Origin: Deltaproteobacteria bacterium
Lineage (GTDB): Bacteria > Myxococcota_A > Polyangia > Polyangiales > Polyangiaceae
NCBI GenBank assembly: GCA_003235365.1
Contig: QJWJ01000026.1
Location: 1 to 34,963, forward strand
Direction of reading: 5' to 3'
DNA length: 34,963 bases
The notes beneath the pieces are model-generated. The model was not told the origin of the DNA. It saw only the letters and a program-made list of their open reading frames with translations, and did no database searches. Each line of letters opens with the position of its first letter. Position 1 is the first letter of the stretch. The position numbers and the translations under genes are program-made. Below are positions 7,853 through 15,301 of the stretch, one piece after another.

Positions 7853-10372
7853 ATGACGCTTGATGATTCCAACAATTTCGAAGAGCCGCCGGCGCCCTCC
7901 GTTGCGCCCGCGAGTGGTGCGCGCATCGGCATGGCGATGCCCGTGCTCAAGCGTTCGGTGCTCGACCACCTGCTCTTCACCTGCGGCAAGTCGCTCGACG
8001 ACGCATCGCCCCTCGACTTTTACACGGCGCTCGCTCATGCCGTGCGCGACAGGCTGGTGCACCGCTGGTTGCTCACGGAGCGTACGTACGAGGAGGTGGA
8101 TGCCAAGCGCGCCTACTACTTGTCCAGTGAGTTCCTGGTGGGCCGCTCCTTGGGGTTGTCGTTGATGAACCTCGGTTTGTACGATGCCGCGGCGCGGCTG
8201 ATGGCGGAACGCGGGTACACGCTCGACGACATTCTGGAGCAAGAGGGCGATCCCGGTTTGGGCAACGGTGGCTTGGGCAGGCTTGCTGCGTGCTTCATGG
8301 ACTCCATGGCGACGTTGCAACTGCCGGCGATGGGTTACGGTATCCGCTACGATTACGGCATTTTCGAACAACGTATCGAGAATGGCTATCAAGTCGAGCG
8401 GCGCGACAACTGGCTTCAATACGGAAGCCCTTGGGAGCTGCCGCGCCACGACTTGACCAAGGTCGTGCGCTTCTACGGGCGTGTGGAGGAACACCGCGAT
8501 GAGCGAGGGCGCATGCGTGTCGAGTGGCTCGACACCAAAGAAGTCGTCGGCCTCCCTTACGATTCGTTCATCATTGGCCACGAGGTGAACAACGTCAACA
8601 CGTTGCGTCTGTGGTCAGCGAAGGCGACGCGCGACTTCAATTTGCAGCTGTTCAACGAGGGCGACTTCCGCCGCGCCGTCGAAGAGAAGATCGACAGTGA
8701 GAACATCTCCAAGGTGCTGTACCCCAACGACATGACGATGGAGGGCAAGGAGCTGCGTCTCAAGCAGCAGTACTTCTTCGTCGCGTGTTCGATCGCGGAC
8801 ATCATTCAGTCGTACAAGGAGCGGCACGAGGACTTTCACGACTTTCCCGAGAAGGTGGTGATTCAACTCAACGACACCCATCCGGCAATCGCCGTCGCTG
8901 AACTCATGCGTGCGTTGCTCGACGAAGAGATGCTCGAGTGGGAGTTTGCCTGGAACATCACGCAGCGAACCTGCGCGTACACCAACCACACCCTGCTGCC
9001 CGAGGCGCTGGAGAAGTGGCCGGTGACCATGTTCGAGCGGCTGCTGCCACGTCACTTGCAGATCATCTACGAGATCAATCGGCGTTTCTTGCGGCAAGTC
9101 GAGATCCGTTGGCCTGGAGACATCGAGCGTTTGGGGCGCATGTCGCTGATTCAGGAGGGTGCGGAGAAGCAGGTACGCATGGCGCACCTTGCAACCGTCG
9201 GCTCGTTCAGCATCAACGGTGTGGCGCGCCTGCACACCGAGCTCATCAGGTCCGACTTGATGCCGGATTTCTACGACTTCTGGCCCAACCGCTTCAACAA
9301 CAAGACCAACGGTGTCACTCCTCGCCGCTGGATGCTGCACGCCAACCCGGGCTTGGCCGGGTTGATCACCGACCGCATCGGCAGCGCGTGGATCGACGAC
9401 TCGCTGCTGCACATTTCCAAACTCGCCGAATTCGCGAACGACACGGAAACCCTCGACGAGCTGTGGCGGATCAAGCAGAAGAACAAGGAGAAGCTCGCCT
9501 TGGTCATCGGCGAAAAGGCGGGGACCTACGTTTCACCGAACAGCATGTTCATCGCGCAGGTCAAGCGTTTGCACGAGTACAAGCGACAGTTGCTCGCGTG
9601 CCTCGGTGTCATCGCGCAGTATCTGGAGCTCAGGCGTGACCCGAACATCGCGTTTACTCCACGCACCTACGTGTTTGCGGGCAAGGCTGCAGCGGGCTAC
9701 GCCATGGCCAAGCTGCACATCAAACTGATCAACGCCGTCGCGGACGTGATCAACTTCGACCCGGAGGTGCGCGGTAGAATGAAGGTCACGTTCGTTCCCA
9801 ACTACGGGGTGTCGCTGGCGTCGGTGATCATTCCCGCCACCGACGTGAGCGTGCAGATCTCTCTCGCCGGCAAAGAAGCGAGCGGTACCGGTAACATGAA
9901 GTTCGCCATGAACGGCGCGTTGACCCTCGGTACGCTCGACGGTGCCAACGTCGAGATTCGCGAAGAGGTGGGGCCTGAAAACTTCTACCTGTTCGGGCTC
10001 ACCGCCGAGCAAGTCAAGGAACACCGGGAGCGCGGCTACTACCCGTCGTATTACATCGACAACAGTCCGATCCTGCGCGAGGTGGTGGAAATCATCGAAT
10101 CGGGATTGTTCAATCCGGGTCAGCCCCACTTGTTTGCGCCGATTACCGACTCACTGCGGCACCACGACCCGTACATGGTCTGTGCCGACTTCGACGAGTA
10201 CCTCGCCGCGGAACAACAGGCGGCCCGCCACTACGAGGACAAGCGGGCCTGGTCGCGTCGGGCCCTGTTGAACATCGCCGGGTCGGGCAAGTTCTCGAGT
10301 GACGAGACGATTCGGCAGTACTCCCAAGAGATCTGGGGTCTGCGCGAGGTGCAGGTGGAGCTGGACGGCTGA
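7853..10372 (+). CDS. glgP: Glycogen/alpha-glucan phosphorylase
   Basis: The protein has 839 residues (E. coli GlgP about 815). It releases glucose-1-phosphate from alpha-1,4-glucan with pyridoxal phosphate. The start ATG 7853 follows AAGGA by about 9 bases. Family landmarks are in order: YYLSSEFLVGRSLG near residue 87; GLGNGGLGRLAACFMDSMAT near 138; NGYQVERRDNWLQYGSPWE near 178; QLNDTHPAIAVAELMR near 340; FNNKTNGVTPRRW near 480; VKRLHEYKRQLL near 568; and GTGNMKFAMNGALTLGTLDG, in which K683 is the pyridoxal-phosphate lysine. It is intact, about 200 bases after gshB, and probably has its own promoter. No other glycogen gene is in the window. Confidence 0.97.
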   Translation: MTLDDSNNFEEPPAPSVAPASGARIGMAMPVLKRSVLDHLLFTCGKSLDDASPLDFYTALAHAVRDRLVHRWLLTERTYEEVDAKRAYYLSSEFLVGRSLGLSLMNLGLYDAAARLMAERGYTLDDILEQEGDPGLGNGGLGRLAACFMDSMATLQLPAMGYGIRYDYGIFEQRIENGYQVERRDNWLQYGSPWELPRHDLTKVVRFYGRVEEHRDERGRMRVEWLDTKEVVGLPYDSFIIGHEVNNVNTLRLWSAKATRDFNLQLFNEGDFRRAVEEKIDSENISKVLYPNDMTMEGKELRLKQQYFFVACSIADIIQSYKERHEDFHDFPEKVVIQLNDTHPAIAVAELMRALLDEEMLEWEFAWNITQRTCAYTNHTLLPEALEKWPVTMFERLLPRHLQIIYEINRRFLRQVEIRWPGDIERLGRMSLIQEGAEKQVRMAHLATVGSFSINGVARLHTELIRSDLMPDFYDFWPNRFNNKTNGVTPRRWMLHANPGLAGLITDRIGSAWIDDSLLHISKLAEFANDTETLDELWRIKQKNKEKLALVIGEKAGTYVSPNSMFIAQVKRLHEYKRQLLACLGVIAQYLELRRDPNIAFTPRTYVFAGKAAAGYAMAKLHIKLINAVADVINFDPEVRGRMKVTFVPNYGVSLASVIIPATDVSVQISLAGKEASGTGNMKFAMNGALTLGTLDGANVEIREEVGPENFYLFGLTAEQVKEHRERGYYPSYYIDNSPILREVVEIIESGLFNPGQPHLFAPITDSLRHHDPYMVCADFDEYLAAEQQAARHYEDKRAWSRRALLNIAGSGKFSSDETIRQYSQEIWGLREVQVELDG

Positions 10373-10466
10373 GCGCCGGTCCCGCCCCATCGGGCCGGCT
10401 CCGCTGCTGCTGAGGGCCGGCTAGGAGCGGCAATCATGTTGATTGCCGCGACAAATCAACAACCTA

Positions 10467-10487
10467 GAGCTGCGAGCTGCGAGCTGC
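10467..10487. repeat. Three perfect copies of a 7-bp unit (GAGCTGC)
   Basis: Three head-to-tail GAGCTGC units lie in the glgP/hydrolase gap, followed by a partial GAGCAAG. Short simple repeat; no function suggested. Confidence 0.85.
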
Positions 10488-10509
10488 GAGCAAGAGTGCC
10501 CGAACCTGG

Positions 10510-10552
10510 CCCCGAAGAATGTCCTCACCCCCGCTGGGGCGATTCTTCGGGG
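10510..10552. terminator. Stem-loop between convergent glgP and hydrolase genes
   Basis: CCCCGAAGAAT (10510-10520) pairs perfectly with ATTCTTCGGGG (10542-10552) around a 21-base loop that can itself fold. It lies 138 bases past the glgP stop and 52 bases past the stop of the opposing hydrolase gene, so it could serve both. There is no T-run on either side, so its strength as an intrinsic terminator is doubtful. Confidence 0.5.
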
Positions 10553-10603
10553 GCATTTCCGTGCACTGGCATCGGTGCTCTGGGTGTTGCCCGTCGCGGG
10601 GAC

Positions 10604-11467
10604 TCAGCTCGCCGTCGCCGCGGCGGGGGCAGGCGACTCGGACAGCAAGCGCTCGAACTGTTGCGCCAGGAGGCGTGCATGCTCGGCCCATTCGGGCTCT
10701 TGGTGTAGCTCGTGGAATTGGCCCACCGCGACGTCCAACTGCTTGTCGACGCTGCCGAGCGCCGCCATGAAGCGACGGGTTGTCGCCAAGCTCGCGATCT
10801 TGTCCAGCTCCGCGGCGCGACAGTACACCGGCACCTTCAGCTCACTCGCTCGGGCGATGGCGTCGGCCTGAGCTCGCTCCGATTCGACGAAGAGCCGTAC
10901 CGTCATCTTTGCGATGCGCAGCGGATCGTCGTCGATCATTCTGGCGCGTTCGCGGTCACGGGTGACCATTGCGCCCTCGATACCGGTTGGTTCGGCCCAC
11001 GTAGGCCATACGCTCGTCATCCAGCGAGCGACGACTTGCTTCCACTTGGGGGCGGGTAACGACAGGCCGAGAAACGGCGACGTGAGTACCAGTCCCGCGA
11101 ATGGACCCGGAGCGCGCAAGGCCGTGTGAATGCAGATCAACGCACCCATGCTGTGCCCAAAAAGCACCGGGCGACGCCAATCGGGTCGGGTCGCGAATTG
11201 CTCGGCCACGGCGAGCAGGTCGTCGATGTAGTCGTCGAAGCGTTCGACGTAGCCCCGACGCCCCTCGGACTGGCCTTGCCCTCGGAGATCGTACGCGCCG
11301 ATCAGGTAGCCAGCGTTCTGCCAGGCCTGACAAATGCGTTCGTATCGGCCGACGTGCTCGCCGAAGCCGGTCGTGACCAACACACAGCCACGTGGCGCGC
11401 CCGCCGGTTCGTACGTGCGCGTTCGCAGCGCGGGTTGCCCGGGCCGGGTCATCGTGCCGTCCACCAT
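10604..11467 (-). CDS. Alpha/beta hydrolase, monoacylglycerol-lipase-like (S33)
   Basis: The protein has 287 residues from ATG 11467; ATG 11452 is equally possible, and a frame open to 11890 is rejected because homology-like sequence begins here. It has the Hydrolase_4 pattern: TTGFGEHVGRY (oxyanion region), AYDLRGQGQSEGRRGYV, the nucleophile elbow GHSMG with S106, then an aspartate in VYCRAAELDKIAS and a histidine in FHELHQEPEW. Such enzymes hydrolyse monoacylglycerols or lysophospholipids; the substrate here is unknown. There is no signal peptide, so it is probably cytoplasmic. It is divergent from the 11525 gene with only 57 bases between them. Confidence 0.88.
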   Translation of the reverse strand: MVDGTMTRPGQPALRTRTYEPAGAPRGCVLVTTGFGEHVGRYERICQAWQNAGYLIGAYDLRGQGQSEGRRGYVERFDDYIDDLLAVAEQFATRPDWRRPVLFGHSMGALICIHTALRAPGPFAGLVLTSPFLGLSLPAPKWKQVVARWMTSVWPTWAEPTGIEGAMVTRDRERARMIDDDPLRIAKMTVRLFVESERAQADAIARASELKVPVYCRAAELDKIASLATTRRFMAALGSVDKQLDVAVGQFHELHQEPEWAEHARLLAQQFERLLSESPAPAAATAS

Positions 11468-11524
11468 CGACGTCGTCTTACCACAATCGACGCAACTGCC
11501 GAGAATCCAGGACGACCGGGCATC

Positions 11525-11911
11525 ATGGAAACTCCAGAGACCGACCTCGCGCCCCTTCAAAGCCGCCCATCGACTGTCCACCGCGTCGCGGAAATGGACG
11601 TGATCACGCATCTTCCCGAGACGCCACACGAGCGGCGCTTCGATCCTTCGGTGATGGTGCTGCCGGATCTGCTCCGCGCGGCGTGCAACTTGTTCGCCAA
11701 TGGCGCGCCTGGCCATGCAGCGGACCTGCTGCGGTACGTATTGGCCTACCGGTGCCAGGCCCCGCAGATTTGGATTGCCCTGCGCGCTTGTCATGTCGCG
11801 TTGGGGCAGGGCGACCGGGCCGAGCTGTTGCTGCTGGCCCAGCGTCAGTTCGAGTGGGCGACTCGGGTCGAGCCGGCGAGTACGGTGCACGAAGGAGGCG
11901 CGTCATCATGA
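11525..11911 (+). CDS. Small helical protein with a TPR-like segment
   Basis: The protein has 128 residues from ATG 11525. I do not recognise a named family. Residues 42-98 look like two or three tetratricopeptide-style helices (LLRAACNLFANGAPGHAADLL, then APQIWIALRACHVALGQGDRA). This resembles SycD/LcrH-like secretion chaperones in pattern only; no secretion genes are present. The last bases overlap the next gene (ATGA at 11908-11911), so the two are co-translated and probably work together. Confidence 0.6.
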   Translation: METPETDLAPLQSRPSTVHRVAEMDVITHLPETPHERRFDPSVMVLPDLLRAACNLFANGAPGHAADLLRYVLAYRCQAPQIWIALRACHVALGQGDRAELLLLAQRQFEWATRVEPASTVHEGGASS

Positions 11912-12510
11912 TACCCCTGTCGAACGGTGCCATCGCACCGAGTGCATGCCGGGCAGACGACAGTCGCGTGGTGGGCGAGGAGACCGCGCCGCCGGAGGCA
12001 GAGCTCCCTCCTTTCGAGGCGCTGTTGAGCTGCAGTCAGCTGCCCGACACCTCGCCGCCACGAGCCATCGCGGCGTCTTCGGTTCACTTCGGCGCCGAGC
12101 GGATCGAAAGTGTCGGCGAGCACTTCGGGCAGGACACACCGTCGACCGAACTCGACTCCGACGCCATTGGTGATTCGGTCGACGTCGAGGACGCGCGTCG
12201 AGCGGATCCCGACTTGCCCCCTGACGTACGGCCCGAAGACTTCTGGCAGCATGTCGTGCACTTACACGAGCAATTCTCGCAAGACCCCCAGGCCCATCCT
12301 CGAGCGTTGGAATCGGCGATTGTGTGGGCGACGCTGGCCGCCTCCGCAGCGGCGACGCCTGGAGTGACGGCATCGCGCACGTCGGGTGTCGGGCAGACTC
12401 GATCTGATGCCGAGAGGTCCAAGATCGAGGAGCGCGCCGTCGAGGCACTCGTCGTCGCTTGGCAACAGCGTGATTCGGCGCTGGCTTCGGTGGGCCGTCG
12501 CCGGGGCTGA
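11908..12510 (+). CDS. Unknown protein, coupled to the upstream TPR-like gene
   Basis: The protein has 200 residues. The start ATG 11908 has a strong AAGGAGG about 10 bases upstream, inside the previous gene, and overlaps its stop. I do not recognise it. The first 100 residues are acidic, proline-rich and probably disordered. Residues 110-150 (DFWQHVVHLHEQFSQDPQAH, then a run of alanines AIVWATLAASAAATPG) are helical, and the C-terminus is a basic helix. There is no signal peptide or clear membrane segment. Codon use matches its neighbours. Confidence 0.6.
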   Translation: MIPLSNGAIAPSACRADDSRVVGEETAPPEAELPPFEALLSCSQLPDTSPPRAIAASSVHFGAERIESVGEHFGQDTPSTELDSDAIGDSVDVEDARRADPDLPPDVRPEDFWQHVVHLHEQFSQDPQAHPRALESAIVWATLAASAAATPGVTASRTSGVGQTRSDAERSKIEERAVEALVVAWQQRDSALASVGRRRG

Positions 12511-12578
12511 AGAGGCGGGGGAAATGAACTTGGCGTTCGGAAGCCCGCCGCGTTCCCACCAGCTGCCTCACTCGTCGC

Positions 12579-13640
12579 TCAGTCGAGGGCGTCGAGCAGG
12601 ACCGAAAAGTCCAGAGCGTCGAGCTTGGGCAGGTACTGCTCGACTACTTCGGCTTGCAACCGCTCGCAGTAGCTCGGCCGGAAGAAGTGTTCGCCCGCCC
12701 GCACCACGTAGTTCAACAAGAAGAACCGGTACGCTTCCTTGAGGAAGAGGACCTCGTTTTGGGTGAGTGGCAAGTGTTTGTGATAGGCGCTCAGGAAACG
12801 ACGAAAGCGCGACTCGAACAGAGGTTCAGCGGAATAGGTGAATACCGTCTGGTCACCCTCGGAGCGAACGACTCGCGAACAGAAGTAGAAGTCGAGCATC
12901 CGGGACTCGATGCGAAACCAGTCGTAGTCCCAACGAGAGAACAACTTGAAGCCGTCGCGGTCGAGACCAACCGAGAAGTTGCCGATGTTCCAGTCGACCA
13001 GAATCGGGATCTTGGCGAACTTGTAGTAGCCAAGACGTTCGGCGTTCTCCAGAAGCTGGTCGCACTGACGTTGGAGAAAGTGCCCGGTGTGCTTGTCGAA
13101 GCGTCGCTCGGTCAGCCATTGCTCGCTGCCGAGCGCATCGTACAACGAGGCGATGTCCGAGCCGAGTGACTTCCACGACGGGTTCATCAGACGCGCCGCG
13201 GAAGTGGAGGCGTCGTGAAACTGAGCCAACTCCCGACCCAAGCTGTCGATCTGTGGGTCATCGAGGACACGAGGCAAGAAGTCGTAGAATGGCGCCTTGC
13301 CGTAGAAAACCGCCCACACGTTGTCCTGGCGATAGGTAAACACGCTGTCGCCTTTGACGAGCACCGGCGACAAGAACGATGCGAAACGCGACGCTTGAAG
13401 GAGCTGATTCCAGCGGTCGATGAGCTGGTGGTCTTGGCGAAAGTGGATGTACGAGCCGTAGGTCGACGTTTTGGCGATGACTTCGTGGCCGTCGTCGAGG
13501 GTGACTCGGTAGACCCGGTTGGTCGACACGTTGGCGCTGATCTCGTCGATGTTCACGACGGAGCCGCGTCGCCCGAGCGTCTGCCAGGCCGCAATGACGA
13601 TCTGAGGGAATTCCTCCGGCGGCGGCGGTATGCTGCCCAT
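12579..13640 (-). CDS. Phosphotransferase (kinase-fold) family protein
   Basis: The protein has 353 residues from ATG 13640. It looks like an APH/HSK2-type kinase fold: a nucleotide-loop region with NRVYRVTLDDG, a candidate ATP lysine in VIAKTS (about residue 57), the catalytic loop as ILVDWNIGNF (an aspartate and an asparagine spaced like the HxDxxxxN motif) near 220, and a metal-binding aspartate in SRWDYDWFRI about 20 residues later. The family covers sugar, choline, homoserine and aminoglycoside kinases; the substrate cannot be told. It is convergent with the 11908 gene (68 bases) and divergent from rplU. Confidence 0.7.
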   Translation of the reverse strand: MGSIPPPPEEFPQIVIAAWQTLGRRGSVVNIDEISANVSTNRVYRVTLDDGHEVIAKTSTYGSYIHFRQDHQLIDRWNQLLQASRFASFLSPVLVKGDSVFTYRQDNVWAVFYGKAPFYDFLPRVLDDPQIDSLGRELAQFHDASTSAARLMNPSWKSLGSDIASLYDALGSEQWLTERRFDKHTGHFLQRQCDQLLENAERLGYYKFAKIPILVDWNIGNFSVGLDRDGFKLFSRWDYDWFRIESRMLDFYFCSRVVRSEGDQTVFTYSAEPLFESRFRRFLSAYHKHLPLTQNEVLFLKEAYRFFLLNYVVRAGEHFFRPSYCERLQAEVVEQYLPKLDALDFSVLLDALD

Positions 13641-13787
13641 CGCCGAGTAGCCTAACTTGGCTTTGGGGTGGAGTCCGGGTCAGATTGGCAATCGTACGAA
13701 ATCATTGAACGACAGGCGGACGGTACCAACCGGCTTGCGGTTCGGTCGCCGCTGACCGCACGTCTGCAGAGACGTTGCCTCGGCCAT

Positions 13788-13817
13788 GGATCACCGCGCC
13801 GATACGCGCGGCGATCC
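13788..13817 (+). promoter_or_regulatory. Stem-loop in the rplU leader
   Basis: GGATC-A-CCGCGC (13788-13799) pairs with GCGCGG-C-GATCC (13806-13817) with one A/C mismatch and a 6-base loop. It lies about 95 bases before the rplU start and is not followed by T residues. It could be part of a ribosomal-protein leader that controls rplU-rpmA; this is inference from position and stability. Confidence 0.4.
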
Positions 13818-13911
13818 AGCTGCGAACACAAACAAGAAGACGCGGGCGCAGATTCTCCATGGAAGGACTTGCAGACTTCCATTCGGCCGACTAGCTTTGC
13901 CGCCCCTCCAA

Positions 13912-14223
13912 ATGGCACACGCAGTTTTTAGAACCGGTGGCAAGCAGTTCCGCGCAGCCGAAGGCGATCGCGTCCGCATTCCCACCATCGAAGGCGCCTC
14001 CGGCGACAAAGTCACGTTTACCGAGGTTTTGGCCGTAGAAGGCGACAGCCCGAAGTTCGGCAAGCCCGTCGTCGCTGGAGCCAAGGTCGAGGCCGAGATC
14101 CTCGGCCAAAAGCTCGACAAGAAGATCATCGTCTTCAAGTTTCGGAAGCGAAAGCGCTACATGCGCAAAGCTGGCCACCGTCAGCCGTTCACCGAAGTGA
14201 AGATCACCGGCATTTCTGCTTGA
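13912..14223 (+). CDS. rplU: 50S ribosomal protein L21
   Basis: The protein has 103 residues, the usual length. ATG 13912 begins MAHAVFRTGGKQFRAAEGD, matching the start of bacterial L21; the longer open frame from 13786 is not needed. Conserved parts follow: VLAVEGD, VEAEILGQ, KIIVFKFRKRKRYMRKAGHRQ (the KxRRRKxYRKxxGHRQ-type rRNA-binding patch) and a C-terminal beta strand. It is followed after 12 bases by rpmA, the classic L21-L27 pair. In many bacteria obgE follows; here a terminator does. Confidence 0.98.
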   Translation: MAHAVFRTGGKQFRAAEGDRVRIPTIEGASGDKVTFTEVLAVEGDSPKFGKPVVAGAKVEAEILGQKLDKKIIVFKFRKRKRYMRKAGHRQPFTEVKITGISA

Positions 14224-14235
14224 GGTTACAGTCCC

Positions 14236-14493
14236 ATGGCACACAAAAAAGGTGGCGGCTCCACTCGTAACGGTCGCGATAGCAACGCCCAACATCGTGG
14301 CGTCAAGCGCTTCGGCGGTGAGCAAGTCAACGCGGGCACGATCATCGTGCGCCAGGTTGGCGAAACCGTCTCGCCCGGCAACAACGTCGGCAAGGGCAAG
14401 GACTTCACGCTCTACGCACTGGTCGACGGTGTGGTGAAGTTCGAGCACGTCAGCAAGAGCAAGAAGAAGGTTTCGGTTTACCCCGAAGCGTGA
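14236..14493 (+). CDS. rpmA: 50S ribosomal protein L27
   Basis: The protein has 85 residues, typical length. It begins [20 protein letters not shown], the conserved N-terminus that reaches the peptidyl-transferase centre, and goes on with [19 protein letters not shown] and the C-terminal [21 protein letters not shown] about 10 bases before the ATG overlaps the end of rplU. There is no N-terminal pre-sequence of the kind cleaved in Firmicutes. Confidence 0.98.
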   Translation: MAHKKGGGSTRNGRDSNAQHRGVKRFGGEQVNAGTIIVRQVGETVSPGNNVGKGKDFTLYALVDGVVKFEHVSKSKKKVSVYPEA

Positions 14494-14557
14494 ATTCTGC
14501 TCGCTGCACGAACCGAGACTGCCGTCGTAACGATGGGGCGTCTCGGCAACGAGAAAG

Positions 14558-14582
14558 AGGCCACCCGCATGGGTGGCCTTTC
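14558..14582 (+). terminator. Rho-independent terminator of rplU-rpmA
   Basis: AGGCCACCC (14558-14566), a GCAT loop, GGGTGGCCT (14571-14579), then TTC. A perfect 9-bp GC-rich stem 65 bases after the rpmA stop. The T-run is short (TTT). It could also act on transcripts from the right, where AAAG flanks it. Confidence 0.8.
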
Positions 14583-14710
14583 GACTGGTGTGTGGTCGAA
14601 GGCGGTTCGCAAGGCGTCGCAGTCCGGTTCGGGGTGGTGTGGACCTCGACATTCTCGATGCTTGCACGAGGGGCTCGCCCAATGCGGCGAGCTTTGGCAT
14701 TCTGAGGGCC

Positions 14711-15295
14711 GTGGCGGAAGTCGAAGCAACTCCCCGACGTCCGGGATTTCTCACGCTCGTGTTGATCGTGGCGTGGTTCATCGGTCTGCAGACGCTGCAA
14801 AGCGGCTACGCCACCCTGCGCGTTCTGCGTAACCCGCTTGCCGGAGACGGGCTCGGCTATCCCGATGCCGTCAACGTCGCACTGGTGGAGAGCGTTTCGA
14901 GCCACGCCAGTTCCGCGATGCCCATCGCCGTGGCCCAGCTGTTGCTCGGGGGTTTGCTGCTGGCGACGAGTTTGGGGACGCTATTTGGGGGGATTCGGCG
15001 CGTTGGGTACACCTTGCAGGCGCTGTTTGCCAATGCGGTGCTGGCGTGTGTGGCTTACCCGATTGGCGAACCCGTGCGCGACGCGATGGTCGAGGCGTTC
15101 GTTCAAGGCACTCAGTTGCCACCGGAGCTTGCCGGCACACTCACCGAAGCTCAGGCACACAATGCGTACCTGTGGGGCTTTCGATTGGCTTTTGGCCTGC
15201 ACCTCGCGGTGATCGGCACGTTGGCGTGGGCCTTGTCGCGACGTTCGGTGCGCGAGTTTCTGGCGTTTTCGCCGTCCACGCCGCGCGAGAACTGA
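14711..15295 (+). CDS. Small integral membrane protein of unknown function
   Basis: The protein has 194 residues from GTG 14711 with GAGGG close upstream. The open frame extends back to 14573, but that start lies inside the terminator hairpin. I do not recognise the family. Four hydrophobic segments are visible at roughly residues 12-30, 70-90, 97-115 and 160-180, with a loop of about 40 residues between the third and fourth. Both ends are charged and short. The stop lies 6 bases before mutL, so it is probably transcribed with mutL and miaA. Confidence 0.72.
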   Translation: MAEVEATPRRPGFLTLVLIVAWFIGLQTLQSGYATLRVLRNPLAGDGLGYPDAVNVALVESVSSHASSAMPIAVAQLLLGGLLLATSLGTLFGGIRRVGYTLQALFANAVLACVAYPIGEPVRDAMVEAFVQGTQLPPELAGTLTEAQAHNAYLWGFRLAFGLHLAVIGTLAWALSRRSVREFLAFSPSTPREN

Positions 15296-15301
15296 GCTGG
15301 G

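Noticed and set aside
10467..10487. GAGCTGC triplicate as a functional iteron
   Set aside because: Only three short copies and no replication or partition gene nearby.
14573..14710. Longer start for the 14711 membrane protein
   Set aside because: That start lies inside the terminator hairpin and the added residues are a charged, non-protein-like stretch.
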